DNA of 64,000 nucleotides from Leptolyngbya sp. CCY15150 (GCF_016888135.1 NZ_JACSWB010000207.1:186001-250000); one strand, 5' to 3'. Shown: positions 1 through 11,152, counted from the stretch's first letter. Notes: a model not told the origin generated them from the sequence alone. Translations and numbers: made by a program.

Positions 1-1774
1 GGTGTTCTGTCGGAATACTAGCGGCTACGGAGGCATCACTTGCCACCTGACCAATGTCTTTGATCAGGTAATCGGGCAAGCCAGGCGACACCACCCGATT
101 CACGGGACTGATGGTGAACCCGTAGCCGTGGGTGTAAAACAAATGCTCGTTAATCCAGGTTTGGGCATCGGCTGGAACAGCGCTATAGTCCAATTCACGG
201 GCGGCGATTAGCACCTGCTGCTGGGCAGTGCCACCGTCAGGCGTTCTCAGGGTATAGCGATCAATATCGGCATCATAGAAGCGGTAGTACAGCCGAAATT
301 GCTGCAGTTGGCGGTTGGTTTGCAATAAAGGGCGCGTGTCCCAAAGACGAATGTTGTCAACGGTGAGGGCGTTGTTTTCTAGGTCTTCTAGGGTGAGGCT
401 GCCTTGGGGGTTGAACTCCTCCACTTCAATGCTATTTAGGCGGAAGGCTTCTCGATTCGCGGCGATCGCATCTTCAATGTAGGGTCGTTCTAGGGCCAGC
501 TCATTGGGCTGCACCACCAACCGCTGCACAGCTAGGGGCATGATGCTGCCGATGGCGATCGCGCCGATGCCATAGAGCACCAGACCAACCATGAGCAGCC
601 GGAAGACCACAAATCCACTGGAATCTTCAGCTCGTTGAGCCTTGGATCGCATGGATCGTATGGGACGCGATTTTGGGATTGGTGCCTGGGGCGATCGGGG
701 ACGATACATCGCCCAGTAGAGCAGGCAGCTCAGTCCCATAAATCCGGCAAATAAACTGAGGATGGTGTAGAGCGGCAGTTGAACGTTGATGTCGGTAAAA
801 CTAGCCCCATAAACTACACCCTGGGCGGAATAGAGCAGTTTGTAGCGTTCTAACCAATAGCTGAGGGCGATCGCCAGCAGCCAAGTGCCCATCAATCGCC
901 ATAGATGGCGCTGTTGCCGGGGCGAGAATCCACAAAATTGACCGCGACTGAGACTATCGCCAGACAGCAGGTAGAGCAGAAAAACGGAGATCACCGTTAG
1001 GGACAGCAAACCCATGAACCAGAAGTCGATCAACTCCCAGACCGGCAGCCGAAAGATATAAAAGCTGAGGTCTCGCTGAAATCGCGGATCGGTCTGCTCA
1101 AACGGCGTGATGGCAAAGGCCGGCAGCACCTTCATCCAATGTTCGGACAAAATCAGCCCAAAACTGAGGCTCATCAAAACAGCGATCGCGTTCAGCAACA
1201 GGTAGGGATAGATCAGCAGCGCAATCGTTAAAACCAGGGGCAATGCCAGCAGCCAGGGTGACATGCCCGCCAGCATTTGCTCCACCTGCCAGATGGTGCT
1301 AGGACGAAAGTTGAGGGGGATGGCCGTGGACTGAGCCGTAATGTTGAGATTGGGATTCCAATAATCGATGGCCAGTTGCCCGTGGTAGAGCAACGCCGCG
1401 CCAATCACCACCCCGAGGACAAGCACAAGTGGCAACAGCCAGCCTAGAGAAAGCTGTCCCGGATAGGCCGATGCACTGGGTTCATTAGACTCTGGATCTG
1501 GATGGGAATATCGTCGCGCTGTTTTGAGGTTAGAAATTAAGATCCAGAAACTGAGGATGAAGGACACGATGCCCAACGTTCCTTGAATCATGACTCGGGT
1601 TCTAAACACCTGGCCGTACTCAACCTCTTGGAACCAGAGCTGTTCCGCAAGGAGAAATGTCACGATGTCTAACCCTAGTACCACGAACAGAGCGATCGCC
1701 CCCCACTTCAATAGGTTGACCTTGAAAGGGCGCTTGGGGAGTTGACGCCATGAAAGAGATGGGGGCATCGACAT
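1..1774 (-). CDS. UPF0182 family membrane protein (5' part, runs off window)
   Basis: The minus strand is open from an ATG at 1774 to the window edge (591 codons seen, C-terminus missing). The N-terminal ~330 residues hold about seven hydrophobic segments, starting near residue 20 (KWGAIALFVVLGLDIVTFL) and including one with KTARRYSHPDPE just after it. A large soluble part follows, with phrases such as WDTRPLLQTNRQLQQFRLYYRF and INEHLFYTHGYGFTISPVN. This arrangement and these phrases match the UPF0182/COG1615 family of large bacterial membrane proteins, usually about 900-1000 residues, whose function is unknown. A weak alternative is the third codon, also ATG. The gene is followed on its upstream side by a 190-bp gap to hemA's 3' end. 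Family call is from recognition of these motifs; no function is inferred. Confidence 0.85.
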   Translation of the reverse strand, partial: MSMPPSLSWRQLPKRPFKVNLLKWGAIALFVVLGLDIVTFLLAEQLWFQEVEYGQVFRTRVMIQGTLGIVSFILSFWILISNLKTARRYSHPDPESNEPSASAYPGQLSLGWLLPLVLVLGVVIGAALLYHGQLAIDYWNPNLNITAQSTAIPLNFRPSTIWQVEQMLAGMSPWLLALPLVLTIALLIYPYLLLNAIAVLMSLSFGLILSEHWMKVLPAFAITPFEQTDPRFQRDLSFYIFRLPVWELIDFWFMGLLSLTVISVFLLYLLSGDSLSRGQFCGFSPRQQRHLWRLMGTWLLAIALSYWLERYKLLYSAQGVVYGASFTDINVQLPLYTILSLFAGFMGLSCLLYWAMYRPRSPQAPIPKSRPIRSMRSKAQRAEDSSGFVVFRLLMVGLVLYGIGAIAIGSIMPLAVQRLVVQPNELALERPYIEDAIAANREAFRLNSIEVEEFNPQGSLTLEDLENNALTVDNIRLWDTRPLLQTNRQLQQFRLYYRFYDADIDRYTLRTPDGGTAQQQVLIAARELDYSAVPADAQTWINEHLFYTHGYGFTISPVNRVVSPGLPDYLIKDIGQVASDASVAASIPTEH

Positions 1775-1966
1775 ACTGACACTTGCCTACAACGAGCAGC
1801 GGAACGCTACCCCTAGTCTATCGCTGGCTGCACGGTTGGAGACGGTCAAGGTGATGAACGTCAAGCTTAAGGCATGGGGAAAGCAGCCCTCGATCTCCTC
1901 TGGGGTCTTCAGGTGCAGGAATGGCCATCGGGCGGGACTGGCCCGCCCAAGGATTTGGGTCTAGCG

Positions 1967-3256
1967 TTAGCTATATTTCTCGGAAGCAGGCTCTAGGTTG
2001 AACAGCGTATGCAGGGTTTGCATGGCATGACGGCGAGCTTCAATGTCTTGCTGGGCCCGCAATTGCACCATAGGATCATGGAGAATTTTGTTGACGATGC
2101 CTCGGGTAAGGGCTTCGATAATTTCCTGGTGCTTCTCGGCAAACTCAGACCCTAGGCGAGAGAGAGCTTTTTCCAGCTCTTGCTCCCGAATGGTTTCTAC
2201 CTTATCGCGCAGGCAGCTAATGGTAGACACGGTTTCCAGCGATCGCCACCAAGCTTCGAAGGATTCTACCTCTTCCTCTAGCAGCTCTTCCGCTTCCATG
2301 GCAATTTGTCGGCGGCTTTCCTGGTTTTGAGCCACCACGGCTTTCAGGTCATCCACGTTGAAGGCATGCACCTGAGGCAGGTCATTCACATCGCTATGGA
2401 CGTTCCGGGGCACGGAAATGTCAAACAGCATGAGCGATCGCCCTGCGGGCAACATCGGTTCAAGCTGGGCCGCATGAATTAAGGGATCGTTGGAGGCAGT
2501 GGCGGTAAACACCAGATCAGACTGAGCCACCACCGGCATCAGATCACCGAGGGTATGGAGCTTGAGGTCGGCGGATTTGAATTCCTTAGCCAACTCCTCC
2601 GCCCCTTTCAGAGAGCGGTTCACCACGGCAATATCGGTGGCTCCCTTAGCCAAGAGATGCTTCACCACCAGCCGCGACATTTTGCCAGCTCCAATCACTG
2701 CCACCTTTTGGGGGGTGAGGTCATCCACCTTCATCTGGGCTAGCTCCACCGCCGCTGAGCTAATGGACACAGCGCCGGTACCAATACTGGTTTCAGTCCG
2801 CACCCGTTTGCCAGCGGTAATCGCCTGCTTCAGCAGCTTGTTCAAGAGCTGCCCCACGCTATTGTGCTGCTGGCCCAGCTTGTGCATATGCTTCACCTGA
2901 GACAGAATCTGTCCCTCGCCCAGCACCAAGCTATCGAGCCCCGCCGACACCCGCATCAAATGCATAATGGCATCGTGGTGGAGCAACACAAAGAGATGTT
3001 CGCGCAGTTCGGGTAGGGAGATCTTGCCGTAGTCTGCCAGAAACTGCCCCACTTCGCGGATGCCGGGCTCGGCGGCCTTGGTCACCAGATAAATTTCGAG
3101 TCGATTACAGGTGCTCAGGATAGCAACTTCTTCAATGTGAGGATAGCTGAGGAGTTGAGCGATCGCCCGTTCTGCTTCGGGGGTTGGAATGCTGAGCTTT
3201 TCACGCACCTCAACCGGCGCGGTTTTGTGGCTAAGGCCCACAACGGCAATATTCAT
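1967..3256 (-). CDS. hemA: Glutamyl-tRNA reductase
   Basis: NADPH-dependent reduction of glutamyl-tRNA(Glu) to glutamate-1-semialdehyde, the first committed step of C5 tetrapyrrole (chlorophyll, heme, bilin) synthesis. The 429-residue product has the family N-terminus [19 protein letters not shown], the catalytic Cys in [10 protein letters not shown] near residue 50, [19 protein letters not shown] near 100, and the Rossmann motif [12 protein letters not shown] near 185-195. Full length. I chose the ATG at 3256 instead of the in-frame TTG 12 bp upstream because the intervening bases read GGAGGA, a good ribosome binding site, and because homologs begin with MNI. A terminator behind the upstream gene glpX suggests hemA has its own promoter in the A+T-rich region 3270-3560. 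Confidence 0.97.
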   Translation of the reverse strand: MNIAVVGLSHKTAPVEVREKLSIPTPEAERAIAQLLSYPHIEEVAILSTCNRLEIYLVTKAAEPGIREVGQFLADYGKISLPELREHLFVLLHHDAIMHLMRVSAGLDSLVLGEGQILSQVKHMHKLGQQHNSVGQLLNKLLKQAITAGKRVRTETSIGTGAVSISSAAVELAQMKVDDLTPQKVAVIGAGKMSRLVVKHLLAKGATDIAVVNRSLKGAEELAKEFKSADLKLHTLGDLMPVVAQSDLVFTATASNDPLIHAAQLEPMLPAGRSLMLFDISVPRNVHSDVNDLPQVHAFNVDDLKAVVAQNQESRRQIAMEAEELLEEEVESFEAWWRSLETVSTISCLRDKVETIREQELEKALSRLGSEFAEKHQEIIEALTRGIVNKILHDPMVQLRAQQDIEARRHAMQTLHTLFNLEPASEKYS

Positions 3257-3692
3257 CGTTCCTCCCAAGAAATTTGTTTACCTTACAGGGTTGATCGCTA
3301 AATCAGGTTTGATCCCTGAGTAGCCATCAAAATGCTGGATTTATCAAGACTCCAGGCGGTTTTTTTCCTCGTTCACGGTGGAAGCTGCACCAACCTAGAC
3401 ATCCCATCACGAAAATTAATTTAAGTTCTCCTAATTGAAAACAAATGCAACGCAGACATTTGCAATCACAAGAAAGTGTATCAACTTAAAGTCTTCTAAA
3501 GCCAGGAAACGCCTTAGTTTTCAGGTGTTTTCGCATAAATTTTTGTAAATCGTGACCCGAGGGGCGATCGCCTTCCAGCGGCTCAACCGTGAGTCGTCAA
3601 TCCCCCAAGCTGTGATAGTTCGTAGCAAAAAGCTGGGACATACAGCGTACATCCCAGCTCGTAATCGCTATGAAGATAGCTCAACCCATGTC
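3257..3692. other. Intergenic region between hemA and glpX
   Basis: 436 bp without a credible gene. It is markedly A+T-rich around 3400-3560, where a hemA promoter on the minus strand is likely, though I cannot pick one set of -35/-10 boxes with confidence. The glpX-proximal end holds the terminator listed separately. An open plus-strand frame from 3552 into glpX is only a shadow of glpX. Confidence 0.6.
3627..3659 (-). terminator. Rho-independent terminator downstream of glpX
   Basis: On the minus strand an 8-bp stem AGCTGGGA / TCCCAGCT with a 13-nt loop is followed by five T (counting the last paired base). It lies about 34 bp after the glpX stop codon, so glpX transcripts probably end here and do not run on into hemA. 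Confidence 0.8.
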
Positions 3693-4730
3693 CTAGCGCA
3701 GTTGCAGGGACTTGGGTTCACCAGAAAGGTGAATCGTATCGACGAAGCGCGCCGTCCGCGATTGGTTGGAAATGACCAAGCTCTGGGTACGAGCACCGCC
3801 GCCAAAGAAGCGCACACCTTCCATCAGGGTGCCGGAGGTGATACCGCAGGCTGCGAACAGCAGAGTCTTGCCGGAGGCCAGCTCGTCACCGTTGTAAACG
3901 CGATCGGGGTCGGTAATGTTCATGCTCTGGAGGCGCTCAAGGTTACTTTCCTTACTTTCGCCAATCAGACCGGTCTTCACCACAGCCGGATCGTAGATCA
4001 ACTGACCTTGGAAGTGGCCGCCGAGGCATTCCATTGCCGCTGCAGAAATCACCCCTTCCGGAGCCGCACCAATACCCATGAGGGCGTGGATGTTGGTACC
4101 CGAGAAGGCGCAGGAAATCGCTGCTGATACGTCTCCATCGCTGATCAAGCGTACGCGTGCGCCAGCTTCACGAATTTCTTTGATCAAGTCATTGTGGCGA
4201 TCGCGCTTCATGACCACCACCACCAGTTCTTCGATGGAACGGTCAAGGCATTCCGACAAAATTTTCAGGTTTTCGGTAGCCGATTTGTTGATATCCACAT
4301 GGCCCCGTGCAGATGCTGGAGCGGCTAACTTCTTCATGTAAAAGTCAGGAGCGGCAAACAGGCCACCTTTTTCAGCAATGGCTAGCACGGCCATGGAACC
4401 GGGCTGACCGTAGGCAACCAAGTTGGTGCCTTCGCAAGGATCCACTGCGATGTCAATTTCAACGAGTTCTTCTGGGTTGCAAACATCTGCAGCATTGGGC
4501 TGGGTGCAAATACCCACTTCTTCGCCAATGTAAAGCATGGGCGCATCGTCCCGCTCGCCTTCCCCAATCACAATGCGACCGCGCATGTGAATCTTGTTCA
4601 TCCGCTCCCGCATGGCTTCCACCGCCACTTGGTCAGCGGTGTTTTTTTCGCCTTTTCCCATCCAACGGGCCGATGCGATCGCCGCCTGTTCAACGACTTC
4701 AATAATCTCTAGACCGAGTGTACTCTCCAC
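3693..4730 (-). CDS. glpX: Class II fructose-1,6-/sedoheptulose-1,7-bisphosphatase
   Basis: Dephosphorylates fructose-1,6-bisphosphate and sedoheptulose-1,7-bisphosphate in the Calvin cycle and gluconeogenesis. In cyanobacteria this GlpX-type enzyme (F/SBPase) is the main photosynthetic one. The 345-residue protein shows the metal and substrate motifs of the family: [19 protein letters not shown] near residues 55-73, [12 protein letters not shown] near 95, [13 protein letters not shown] near 170, and the [16 protein letters not shown] segment near 220. The start is GTG (GTG GAG AGT), giving [13 protein letters not shown], exactly where homologs begin. A terminator follows the gene. The upstream DUF1361 gene is co-directional, 188 bp away, so glpX may have its own promoter in 4731-4918. 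Confidence 0.97.
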   Translation of the reverse strand: MESTLGLEIIEVVEQAAIASARWMGKGEKNTADQVAVEAMRERMNKIHMRGRIVIGEGERDDAPMLYIGEEVGICTQPNAADVCNPEELVEIDIAVDPCEGTNLVAYGQPGSMAVLAIAEKGGLFAAPDFYMKKLAAPASARGHVDINKSATENLKILSECLDRSIEELVVVVMKRDRHNDLIKEIREAGARVRLISDGDVSAAISCAFSGTNIHALMGIGAAPEGVISAAAMECLGGHFQGQLIYDPAVVKTGLIGESKESNLERLQSMNITDPDRVYNGDELASGKTLLFAACGITSGTLMEGVRFFGGGARTQSLVISNQSRTARFVDTIHLSGEPKSLQLR

Positions 4731-4918
4731 CTATTTACCCTCCCAACGGATTGTTATGCTGCGTACGGCGTCTCGATCTAAAAGTCTATCAGACGACGGC
4801 GACCCTCCCGAATGGCCATCCCAAGATTCATGGCTCAAAGACAAGCGTCCGCGATCCCACGGAGCCGTTGATGTATCTATCCTTGACGGACATGCTGCCA
4901 CTCCCATCTCGAAGAAAC

Positions 4919-5608
4919 TTAATCTAGTGCTTCTTTAAATACATTGCGTCCTTGACGGGCATAGCGCACCCGCAAAAGTAGCCCAATGGTGATTTGCTTT
5001 AACACCCAATACACCACCGTCAAAATGACGAAGGTGCCGAACATGACCACCAGCGGTCGCTCGGAGGTGAGCTGATCCAGGGTGATGATTAAGACCTCAT
5101 CAGGACGGGTAACCAAATCCCAGCTATTAAATCGCACAAAGCGTCCGAGGTATACGCCAACGGCACAGAGGGCGTGGGTGAGCAACTCAGCGGGCAACAC
5201 AAAGCGCTGGGCGCGATGTTGTACAAGGTAATAACTTTGGTTAATCACCGCCATAACATAGGCTTCAGTCCCAAGCAAAATGGCCGTGATATGCACCGGA
5301 ATCATAAAGACAGCAATCACCCAGGTTGAATAGCCGGCCTGAGTTGCCCGAATCAGATGCACCACATCCGTGAGCAGGTAGGGAGCATTGGGCAAAAAGG
5401 CAATGAACACCACGAGTCCGATCCACCAAAACCAGGTGCGCGCCTGTCGCCAGCGAAATAGCCAAAAGCTGAGGGCGAGGGGAATGAACGCCAAAAACAG
5501 ATTCCAAAGAATCCAGCGACTGTGACTACTGAGCGCACGGAGCGCCTCTCTAAGAACATCTTCCATATGCAGGCCTGTGGATTGCACGACAGTTAGACGA
5601 TCGGCCAT
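4919..5608 (-). CDS. DUF1361 family integral membrane protein
   Basis: 229 residues with about six hydrophobic segments (for example ILWNLFLAFIPLALSFWLF near 33-51, FVILTVVYWVLKQITIGLLL near 195-214). The block FLPNAPYLLTDVVHL near residues 72-86, together with FNSWDLVTRP near 160, is characteristic of DUF1361 (COG4330) membrane proteins. Function unknown. ATG at 5608; an internal Met at residue 14 is also possible. It sits 188 bp upstream of glpX in the same orientation and is divergent from galE. Confidence 0.8.
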   Translation of the reverse strand: MADRLTVVQSTGLHMEDVLREALRALSSHSRWILWNLFLAFIPLALSFWLFRWRQARTWFWWIGLVVFIAFLPNAPYLLTDVVHLIRATQAGYSTWVIAVFMIPVHITAILLGTEAYVMAVINQSYYLVQHRAQRFVLPAELLTHALCAVGVYLGRFVRFNSWDLVTRPDEVLIITLDQLTSERPLVVMFGTFVILTVVYWVLKQITIGLLLRVRYARQGRNVFKEALD

Positions 5609-6004
5609 TCATTCATTTGGGTTCATCAACCAGAGCGATCGCCTCTGGTACTTCTTTTCATGCTTCTCTGGATATCTAGATGCATTTGATCCAACTTGCT
5701 CTAGACCATCCTGCCTTTCAGTCAGAAGACCGGAAGACGCGCACAGGTGATGACCAAAGGTGAAGAAAGGCAAGGAAAGCAGGGATTTGAGCAACGATGC
5801 CCTTTCCTTTTAAGGCACGTGGGCTAAGATGGCGGCAGTTCAGCGTGCCTCTAGCTTAACGAGACTCCCCTATTGTGAGGTTCTATCCCGCAAAGGTTTG
5901 CGAGTTCTTTATTAACGCTTTATTAAGATTTAATTGGCGGCGGGGCAAGTTGGATATACCCTACCCCGGCACGATCACCATCATGTTCAAGGAGAACCCC
6001 TAGC
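5609..6004. other. Divergent intergenic region, DUF1361 / galE
   Basis: 396 bp between divergent genes, so it must carry promoters both ways. An A+T-rich stretch at about 5908-5938 contains TTTATTAA twice and precedes galE by roughly 70-100 bp. AAGGAG at 5989-5994 is the galE ribosome binding site. A 61-codon minus-strand frame at 5609-5794 has no recognisable features and was not called. Confidence 0.5.
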
Positions 6005-7003
6005 ATGGCTTCTGAGACGCCTACGATTTTAGTCACCGGCGGGGCCGGCTATATTGGCTCCCATGCAGTGTTGGCGCTTCGGCAGGCCGGTTACGAGGTG
6101 ATTGTTTTAGATAATTTGGTCTATGGACACCGCGATCTGGTAGAAACGGTGCTGAAGGTGGAGCTGGTGGTGGGCGATACAAGCGATCGCGCCCTATTGG
6201 ATGATCTTTTCGCCAGTCGTTCCATTGCGGCAGTCATGCATTTTGCCGCCTATCTAGCGGTTGGAGAATCGGTGCAGAATCCGGGTAAGTATTACCGCAA
6301 TAACGTCCTAGGCACCCTAACGCTGCTAGAGGCGATGGTGGCGGCCTCTGTGAAAACCCTGGTGTTTTCCTCAACCTGTGCGCTCTACGGCGTGCCGGAA
6401 ACCTTTCCGATTCGTGAAGATCAGCCCCACCAGCCCATGAGTCCCTATGCGGCGAGCAAGGGCATGGTAGAACGGATGCTGGCAGATTTTGACGTGGCCC
6501 ATGGTCTGAAGTCCGTCTGTTTTCGCTACTTTAATGCCTCAGGTGCCCATCCCAACGGTCGCCTAGGCGAAGACCATGATCCCGAAACCCATCTAATTCC
6601 TCTAGTCTTGCTGACGGCCATGGGCAAGCGACCGGCGATCGCCATCTTTGGCACAGATTACCCCACCCCAGATGGCACCTGCATTCGCGACTACATCCAT
6701 GTGTGCGACTTAGCCGATGCCCATGTGCGCGGTGTGGACTATTTGCTGCGGGGGGGAACCAGCGATGTGTTTAACCTGGGGAATGGCAATGGCTTTTCGG
6801 TACGCAAGGTGATTGAACAGGCCAAGCAGATTACCGGCCGCAAGTTTACGGTGCTGGAGCGCGATCGCCGCCCCGGAGACCCACCCATCTTAGTCGGCAG
6901 CAGTGAGAAGGCCCGGCAGATTTTGAACTGGCAGCCTCGCTATCCTGATCTGCGCGATAGTATTGCCCATGCTTGGCAGTGGCACCAGGTTCGCCATGGG
7001 TAG
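6005..7003 (+). CDS. galE: UDP-glucose 4-epimerase
   Basis: Interconverts UDP-glucose and UDP-galactose for polysaccharide and glycolipid synthesis. The 332-residue short-chain dehydrogenase-type protein has the NAD motif TGGAGYIGSH at residues 11-20, the SSTCALYG serine segment near 122-129, and the catalytic Tyr/Lys pair in YAASKGMVE near 149-157 (YxxxK). RYFNASGAHP near 175 and GTDYPTPDGTCIRDYIHV near 217 are typical GalE blocks. Length matches the family. The start ATG has AAGGAG ten bases upstream. It is followed by a separately promoted copper ATPase gene. Confidence 0.95.
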   Translation: MASETPTILVTGGAGYIGSHAVLALRQAGYEVIVLDNLVYGHRDLVETVLKVELVVGDTSDRALLDDLFASRSIAAVMHFAAYLAVGESVQNPGKYYRNNVLGTLTLLEAMVAASVKTLVFSSTCALYGVPETFPIREDQPHQPMSPYAASKGMVERMLADFDVAHGLKSVCFRYFNASGAHPNGRLGEDHDPETHLIPLVLLTAMGKRPAIAIFGTDYPTPDGTCIRDYIHVCDLADAHVRGVDYLLRGGTSDVFNLGNGNGFSVRKVIEQAKQITGRKFTVLERDRRPGDPPILVGSSEKARQILNWQPRYPDLRDSIAHAWQWHQVRHG

Positions 7004-7107
7004 CGATCGCGGTGAACTGCCTGGGACTTGAGACTCAGCGATCGCTGGGCTGAAGCGCTTCGATGGGTGATTCCACCTGGGCTAGCGATCAAACACCATC
7101 CTGGGCC

Positions 7108-7137
7108 TTGACTCTCCAGTGAAGTAGAGACTATAGG
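7108..7137 (+). promoter_or_regulatory. Sigma-70 type promoter for the copper ATPase
   Basis: TTGACT at 7108-7113 and TATAGG at 7132-7137, separated by 18 bp, point at the pacS-like gene starting at 7192. The predicted transcript start near 7144 would leave a ~48-nt leader. No obvious CopY/CsoR-type operator is visible around it. Confidence 0.5.
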
Positions 7138-7191
7138 ATGCAAAAGACAGGGCTTGACAAGAGCCTGACCTATTGCTCCCAGGGATTGTTT

Positions 7192-9516
7192 ATGGATACT
7201 GTAACCCTCAACTTGCGCGGTATGAGCTGCGCGTCCTGCGCGTCTGCCATTGAACGCACCATCAAGGCGCTGCCCGGTGTGCAAGACTGCCAGGTGAATT
7301 TTGGGATGGAACAGGCTACGGTTCATCTCGATCCAGCTCAAGTACAGGCAGAGACCATTCAGCAGGCTGTAGAAGAAATTGGCTACGGGGCATCGATGCC
7401 GGCAGATCTCGGGGAAGCGATCGCCCTCGATGAAGCGGAGGCTGCCGATCGACGCGAGACTCGTGAGTTGCGGCGCAAGCTGTGGGTGGGCGGTGTTGCC
7501 AGCGCCATTTTAGTCTTCGGTTCCATGCCGGTCATGCTGGGCATCCATATTCCAGGGTTTCCCATGTGGCTGCATAATGCCTGGGTGCAGTGGGTGCTGG
7601 CGACGCCGGTGCAGTTTTGGTGTGGGCGATCGTTTTATCGGGGTGCCTGGACGTCATTGAAGCATGGACGCTCCAATATGGACACCTTGGTGGTCTTGGG
7701 GACGAGTGCGGCCTATTTCTACTCCCTATTTCCCATGCTGTTTCCCGGCTGGTTTCAGGCCCAAGGCATTGCCCGCGATGTCTATTTTGAAGTAGCCGCG
7801 GTGATCATCACCATGATTCTGCTGGGCAACTTCTTTGAGCATCGGGCCCGGGGCAAAACCTCGGAGGCGATTCGTCAACTAGTGGGTCTCCAGCCCAAAA
7901 CAGCACGGGTGCAGCGCCAAGGGCAGTGGGTGGATGTGGCGATCGCCACGGTGCAGGTGGATGAACAGATTTTGGTGCGTCCGGGGGAAAAGATTCCGGT
8001 GGATGGCGTGATCATCGAAGGAGAATCTACCCTGGATGAATCCATGGTCACGGGTGAAAGCGTGCCGGTGCAGAAGCGGGCCGGGGATGAGGTGATTGGC
8101 GCAACGTTGAATAAAACCGGCAGTTTCCAGTTTCGGGCCACGCGGGTGGGGCGGGACACAGTGCTGGCTCAAATTGTCCAGCTTGTGCAACAGGCCCAGG
8201 CGGTGAAGGCTCCCATTCAGCAGGTGGCTGACCAGGTCACGGCTTGGTTTGTGCCGGCGGTCTTGGCGATCGCGCTGCTCACCTTTGCCGTGTGGATCGC
8301 GGTGACGGGCAACTTGGCGATGGCGGTGGTAGCCACGGTGAGTGTGCTGATTATTGCCTGCCCCTGTGCCCTGGGTTTGGCAACGCCCACGTCGATTATG
8401 GTGGGCACGGGTAAGGGGGCAGAGCATGGCATTTTGATTAAGGGAGCCGATAGCCTGCAGCTAGCCCACGGCATTCGCACGATTATTTTAGACAAAACCG
8501 GAACGTTGACCGAGGGGCAGCCCACGGTGACCCAGTTTGTCACGGCCCGTGGCTCGGCGGATCAATATGAGCTAACGCTATTGCAGTGGATGGCTAGCCT
8601 AGAGCAGCGTTCAGAACATCCCCTAGCGGAGGCCATTGTTCAATATGCCCAACGGCAGGGAGCGATCGCTGAGGACGGTGACTTGCCGAAGGTAGAACAG
8701 TTTGATGCGATCGCTGGCTGTGGCGTGCAGGGACGGGTGGACAACGGCAGCGATCGCCCTCTAGTTCACATTGGCACCCAGCGCTGGCTAGAGGATCTGG
8801 GCATCGATACCCAAGGGCGTACCTGCCAAGATACGGCCTTTCGTGGCCATGCTCAGGATTGGGAAGCCCTCGGACAAACGGTGGTTTGGATCGCCGTCGA
8901 TGGTGCCGTGCAGGGGCTCGTCAGCATTGCCGATGCCCTGAAGCCGTCCTCAGCAGAGGTCGTGGGATCGCTACAGCGCATGGGGATCGAGGTGGTCATG
9001 CTCACGGGCGACAACCAGAAAACCGCAGAGGCGATCGCCCATCAAGCCGGCATCACCCAGGTCTTTGCCCAGGTGCGTCCCGATCAAAAAGCGGCCAAAG
9101 TGGCAGAACTGCAAACCGGCAAACGGATTGTGGCCATGGTGGGTGATGGCATTAACGATGCGCCAGCCCTGGCCCAGGCTGATGTAGGGATTGCCATTGG
9201 CACCGGCACCGACGTGGCGATCGCCGCCAGCGACATTACCCTGATGTCAGGCAACCTCGACGGCATTGTCACCGCCATTCGCCTCAGCCGCGCCACCCTG
9301 CGCAATATTCGCCAGAATCTATTCTTTGCGTTTATCTACAACGTTGCTGGGATTCCCATCGCCGCTGGGGTGCTCTATCCCTTCACCGGTTGGTTGCTCA
9401 ACCCAATTATTGCCGGAGCCGCCATGGCCTTTAGCTCGGTGTTGGTAGTCACCAATGCCCTACGACTCCGCAACTTTTCACCCTACACGCAGCCAAAGCG
9501 CCGATCGCGGGCTTGA
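7192..9516 (+). CDS. pacS: Cu(I)-translocating P1B-type ATPase (PacS-like)
   Basis: Pumps Cu(I) across a membrane using ATP. In cyanobacteria PacS supplies thylakoid plastocyanin, while its relative CtaA acts at the plasma membrane. The 774-residue product has one N-terminal metal-binding domain (GMSCASCAS), a TGES actuator motif, the [12 protein letters not shown] intramembrane copper site, the DKTGTLTEG phosphorylation site, the SEHPLAEAI nucleotide-domain motif and [17 protein letters not shown] placed the start at the ATG at 7192 ([13 protein letters not shown]) because homologs begin just before the metal domain; an ATG 54 bp upstream would lie inside the likely 5' leader. PacS rather than CtaA is favoured by the [10 protein letters not shown] segment, but this is a judgment. 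The last 34 bp overlap uppS on the other strand. Confidence 0.9.
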   Translation: MDTVTLNLRGMSCASCASAIERTIKALPGVQDCQVNFGMEQATVHLDPAQVQAETIQQAVEEIGYGASMPADLGEAIALDEAEAADRRETRELRRKLWVGGVASAILVFGSMPVMLGIHIPGFPMWLHNAWVQWVLATPVQFWCGRSFYRGAWTSLKHGRSNMDTLVVLGTSAAYFYSLFPMLFPGWFQAQGIARDVYFEVAAVIITMILLGNFFEHRARGKTSEAIRQLVGLQPKTARVQRQGQWVDVAIATVQVDEQILVRPGEKIPVDGVIIEGESTLDESMVTGESVPVQKRAGDEVIGATLNKTGSFQFRATRVGRDTVLAQIVQLVQQAQAVKAPIQQVADQVTAWFVPAVLAIALLTFAVWIAVTGNLAMAVVATVSVLIIACPCALGLATPTSIMVGTGKGAEHGILIKGADSLQLAHGIRTIILDKTGTLTEGQPTVTQFVTARGSADQYELTLLQWMASLEQRSEHPLAEAIVQYAQRQGAIAEDGDLPKVEQFDAIAGCGVQGRVDNGSDRPLVHIGTQRWLEDLGIDTQGRTCQDTAFRGHAQDWEALGQTVVWIAVDGAVQGLVSIADALKPSSAEVVGSLQRMGIEVVMLTGDNQKTAEAIAHQAGITQVFAQVRPDQKAAKVAELQTGKRIVAMVGDGINDAPALAQADVGIAIGTGTDVAIAASDITLMSGNLDGIVTAIRLSRATLRNIRQNLFFAFIYNVAGIPIAAGVLYPFTGWLLNPIIAGAAMAFSSVLVVTNALRLRNFSPYTQPKRRSRA

Positions 9517-10232
9517 TAGGCACAGAGCGCCCGATGCAGCTCGGCCCGATCAAAGTCGGGCCAGAGCGTATCGGTGACATAAATCTCGGTGTAGGCCATT
9601 TGCCAAAGCAGGAAATTACTCAGACGCATTTCGCCACTGGTGCGGATCAGCAGGTCTGGGTTGCCCGTCTTCACCGTATAGAGATGCTTTTCGAAAACCG
9701 TTTCGTCAATCTCGTCGGGATTTAAGGTGCCGGCTTGAACCTGAGTGGCGATCGCCCGACAGGCCTGGACAATTTCCTGGCGTCCCCCATAGTTGGTGGC
9801 CACGGTAAATTGAATGGCTTGATTGTTCTTGGTTTCCTCCATCGATCGCTGAATTTCTTCTTGCAGCGACTGGGGCAGCGCGCCTAGATTGCCGACAAAG
9901 TGGATTTGCACATCCTCCTGCAGCATCTCCCGCAGCTCCCGCCGCAGCACGCGCTCAAACAAATTCATCAAAAACTCGACTTCCTCTAAGGGCCGCCCCC
10001 AGTTTTCTGTAGAAAAGGCGTAGGCGGTGAGTGCCTTGACCCCCCAGTCCTTACAGCACCGCAGCATCTCCTTAAGCGTATCAACCCCTCGGCGATGGCC
10101 CATAATCCGGGGCAGACCTCGATGTTTCGCCCAGCGACCATTCCCGTCCATAATGACCGCAATATGCTGAGGCAGGCGATCGGGGTTGAGATCTGCAGGT
10201 AACTCTGATAATGCAGTAGACTCTGCCGTCAT
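9483..10232 (-). CDS. uppS: Isoprenyl transferase (undecaprenyl diphosphate synthase type)
   Basis: Cis-prenyltransferase that condenses IPP on an allylic diphosphate to make the C55 carrier for peptidoglycan and surface polysaccharides. The 249-residue protein has the family start [19 protein letters not shown] with catalytic Asp near residue 30, GHRRGV near 47, [10 protein letters not shown] near 74, and [18 protein letters not shown] near 200 (substrate-binding Arg/Glu). The start ATG overlaps the upstream cdaA stop in ATGA, so the two are translationally coupled. A much longer open frame upstream is only cdaA read in another frame. It converges with the copper pump and overlaps it by 34 bp. 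Confidence 0.96.
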   Translation of the reverse strand: MTAESTALSELPADLNPDRLPQHIAVIMDGNGRWAKHRGLPRIMGHRRGVDTLKEMLRCCKDWGVKALTAYAFSTENWGRPLEEVEFLMNLFERVLRRELREMLQEDVQIHFVGNLGALPQSLQEEIQRSMEETKNNQAIQFTVATNYGGRQEIVQACRAIATQVQAGTLNPDEIDETVFEKHLYTVKTGNPDLLIRTSGEMRLSNFLLWQMAYTEIYVTDTLWPDFDRAELHRALCAYQARDRRFGCV

Positions 10233-11152
10233 TTTTTCTCCCGAGAAGCTGATGATGACAACCGAAGTAAGCGAGACACCAGCACCATACCCTGATGAAC
10301 CAACTGGCGTCCAAGACTTCGCAACTGCGGCGCAACCGACTCCCGCTCCACTGACTGCGTAAACTGAGTGCGCAAGAGCTCTCGCAATTTGCTGCTTGTG
10401 AGTGGGCGATTGAGCGTACCGCGTTCCGCCAGCGAAATCGACCCTGTTTCTTCTGATACAACGACACAGAGACAATTTTCCACACGTTCGGTAATGCCCA
10501 TGGCTGCCCGATGGCGGGTACCCAATTGGCGAGAAGCCGTCCGTTCAGAAATGGGCAGGATGATCCCTGCCGCTGTCACCCGTGATCCCCGAATGAGGAC
10601 TGCTCCATCATGAAGAGGGGTTGTGGTTTGAAAAATAGTTTGCAGCAGTTCTTTCGATACTTCAGCATTCAAACGAACGCCAGGCACGGAAAAATCTCGT
10701 TCATCAATTGGGCGGCTAGTTTCTAAGATTAAGAGTGCCCCTGTACGGTTTTGCGATAACTCTTTGACCGCATCAACAATTTCATCAATAACGCTGTCTG
10801 GTTTAGGAACAGCCTCGTCTGATGAGCGAAATAGCTGGTCTAGTTCTCCCCGTCCCAATTGTTCTAGGAAGCGACGAAACTCAGCCTGCATGATAAATGC
10901 CATGGCTACGGCGGATCCGATCACCAACTTTTCTAACACAAAGTGGAGTAGACGCAGCCCAAGCGACTGACTCAAGGCTGCCGACAGCATGAGTACAACC
11001 AGACCTCGAACCATCCACAACGTGCGACGTTCTTTGATGAAAATCAGAACAATATAGGTGAGGACCAGAACTAAACTAATGTCAATGATGGTCACCAGCA
11101 AAGACGAGGTCCAGCCTAGTTTTGGTAGCCATTGCGTCAGCAGAGATCCCAT
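10229..11152 (-). CDS. cdaA: Membrane diadenylate cyclase
   Basis: Makes c-di-AMP from two ATP; in cyanobacteria this second messenger affects osmotic balance and day-night metabolism. The 307-residue protein has three N-terminal membrane segments (residues ~18-100) followed by a DAC (DisA_N) domain with the two catalytic motifs DGAVLIRG and [10 protein letters not shown]. The arrangement is that of CdaA, not DisA. The C-terminus after residue 260 is Ser/Arg-rich and lineage-specific. Located between lysA (255 bp upstream) and uppS (4-bp overlap), a gene order often seen in cyanobacteria that links cell-wall precursor genes with c-di-AMP. Confidence 0.93.
   Translation of the reverse strand: MGSLLTQWLPKLGWTSSLLVTIIDISLVLVLTYIVLIFIKERRTLWMVRGLVVLMLSAALSQSLGLRLLHFVLEKLVIGSAVAMAFIMQAEFRRFLEQLGRGELDQLFRSSDEAVPKPDSVIDEIVDAVKELSQNRTGALLILETSRPIDERDFSVPGVRLNAEVSKELLQTIFQTTTPLHDGAVLIRGSRVTAAGIILPISERTASRQLGTRHRAAMGITERVENCLCVVVSEETGSISLAERGTLNRPLTSSKLRELLRTQFTQSVERESVAPQLRSLGRQLVHQGMVLVSRLLRLSSSASREKK

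Noticed and set aside
3552-4127. 191-codon plus-strand open frame
   Set aside because: Shadow of glpX on the other strand; no protein features of its own.
7879-8427. 182-codon minus-strand frame inside the copper ATPase
   Set aside because: Shadow frame, His/Arg/Pro-rich as expected of an antisense reading of a GC-rich gene.
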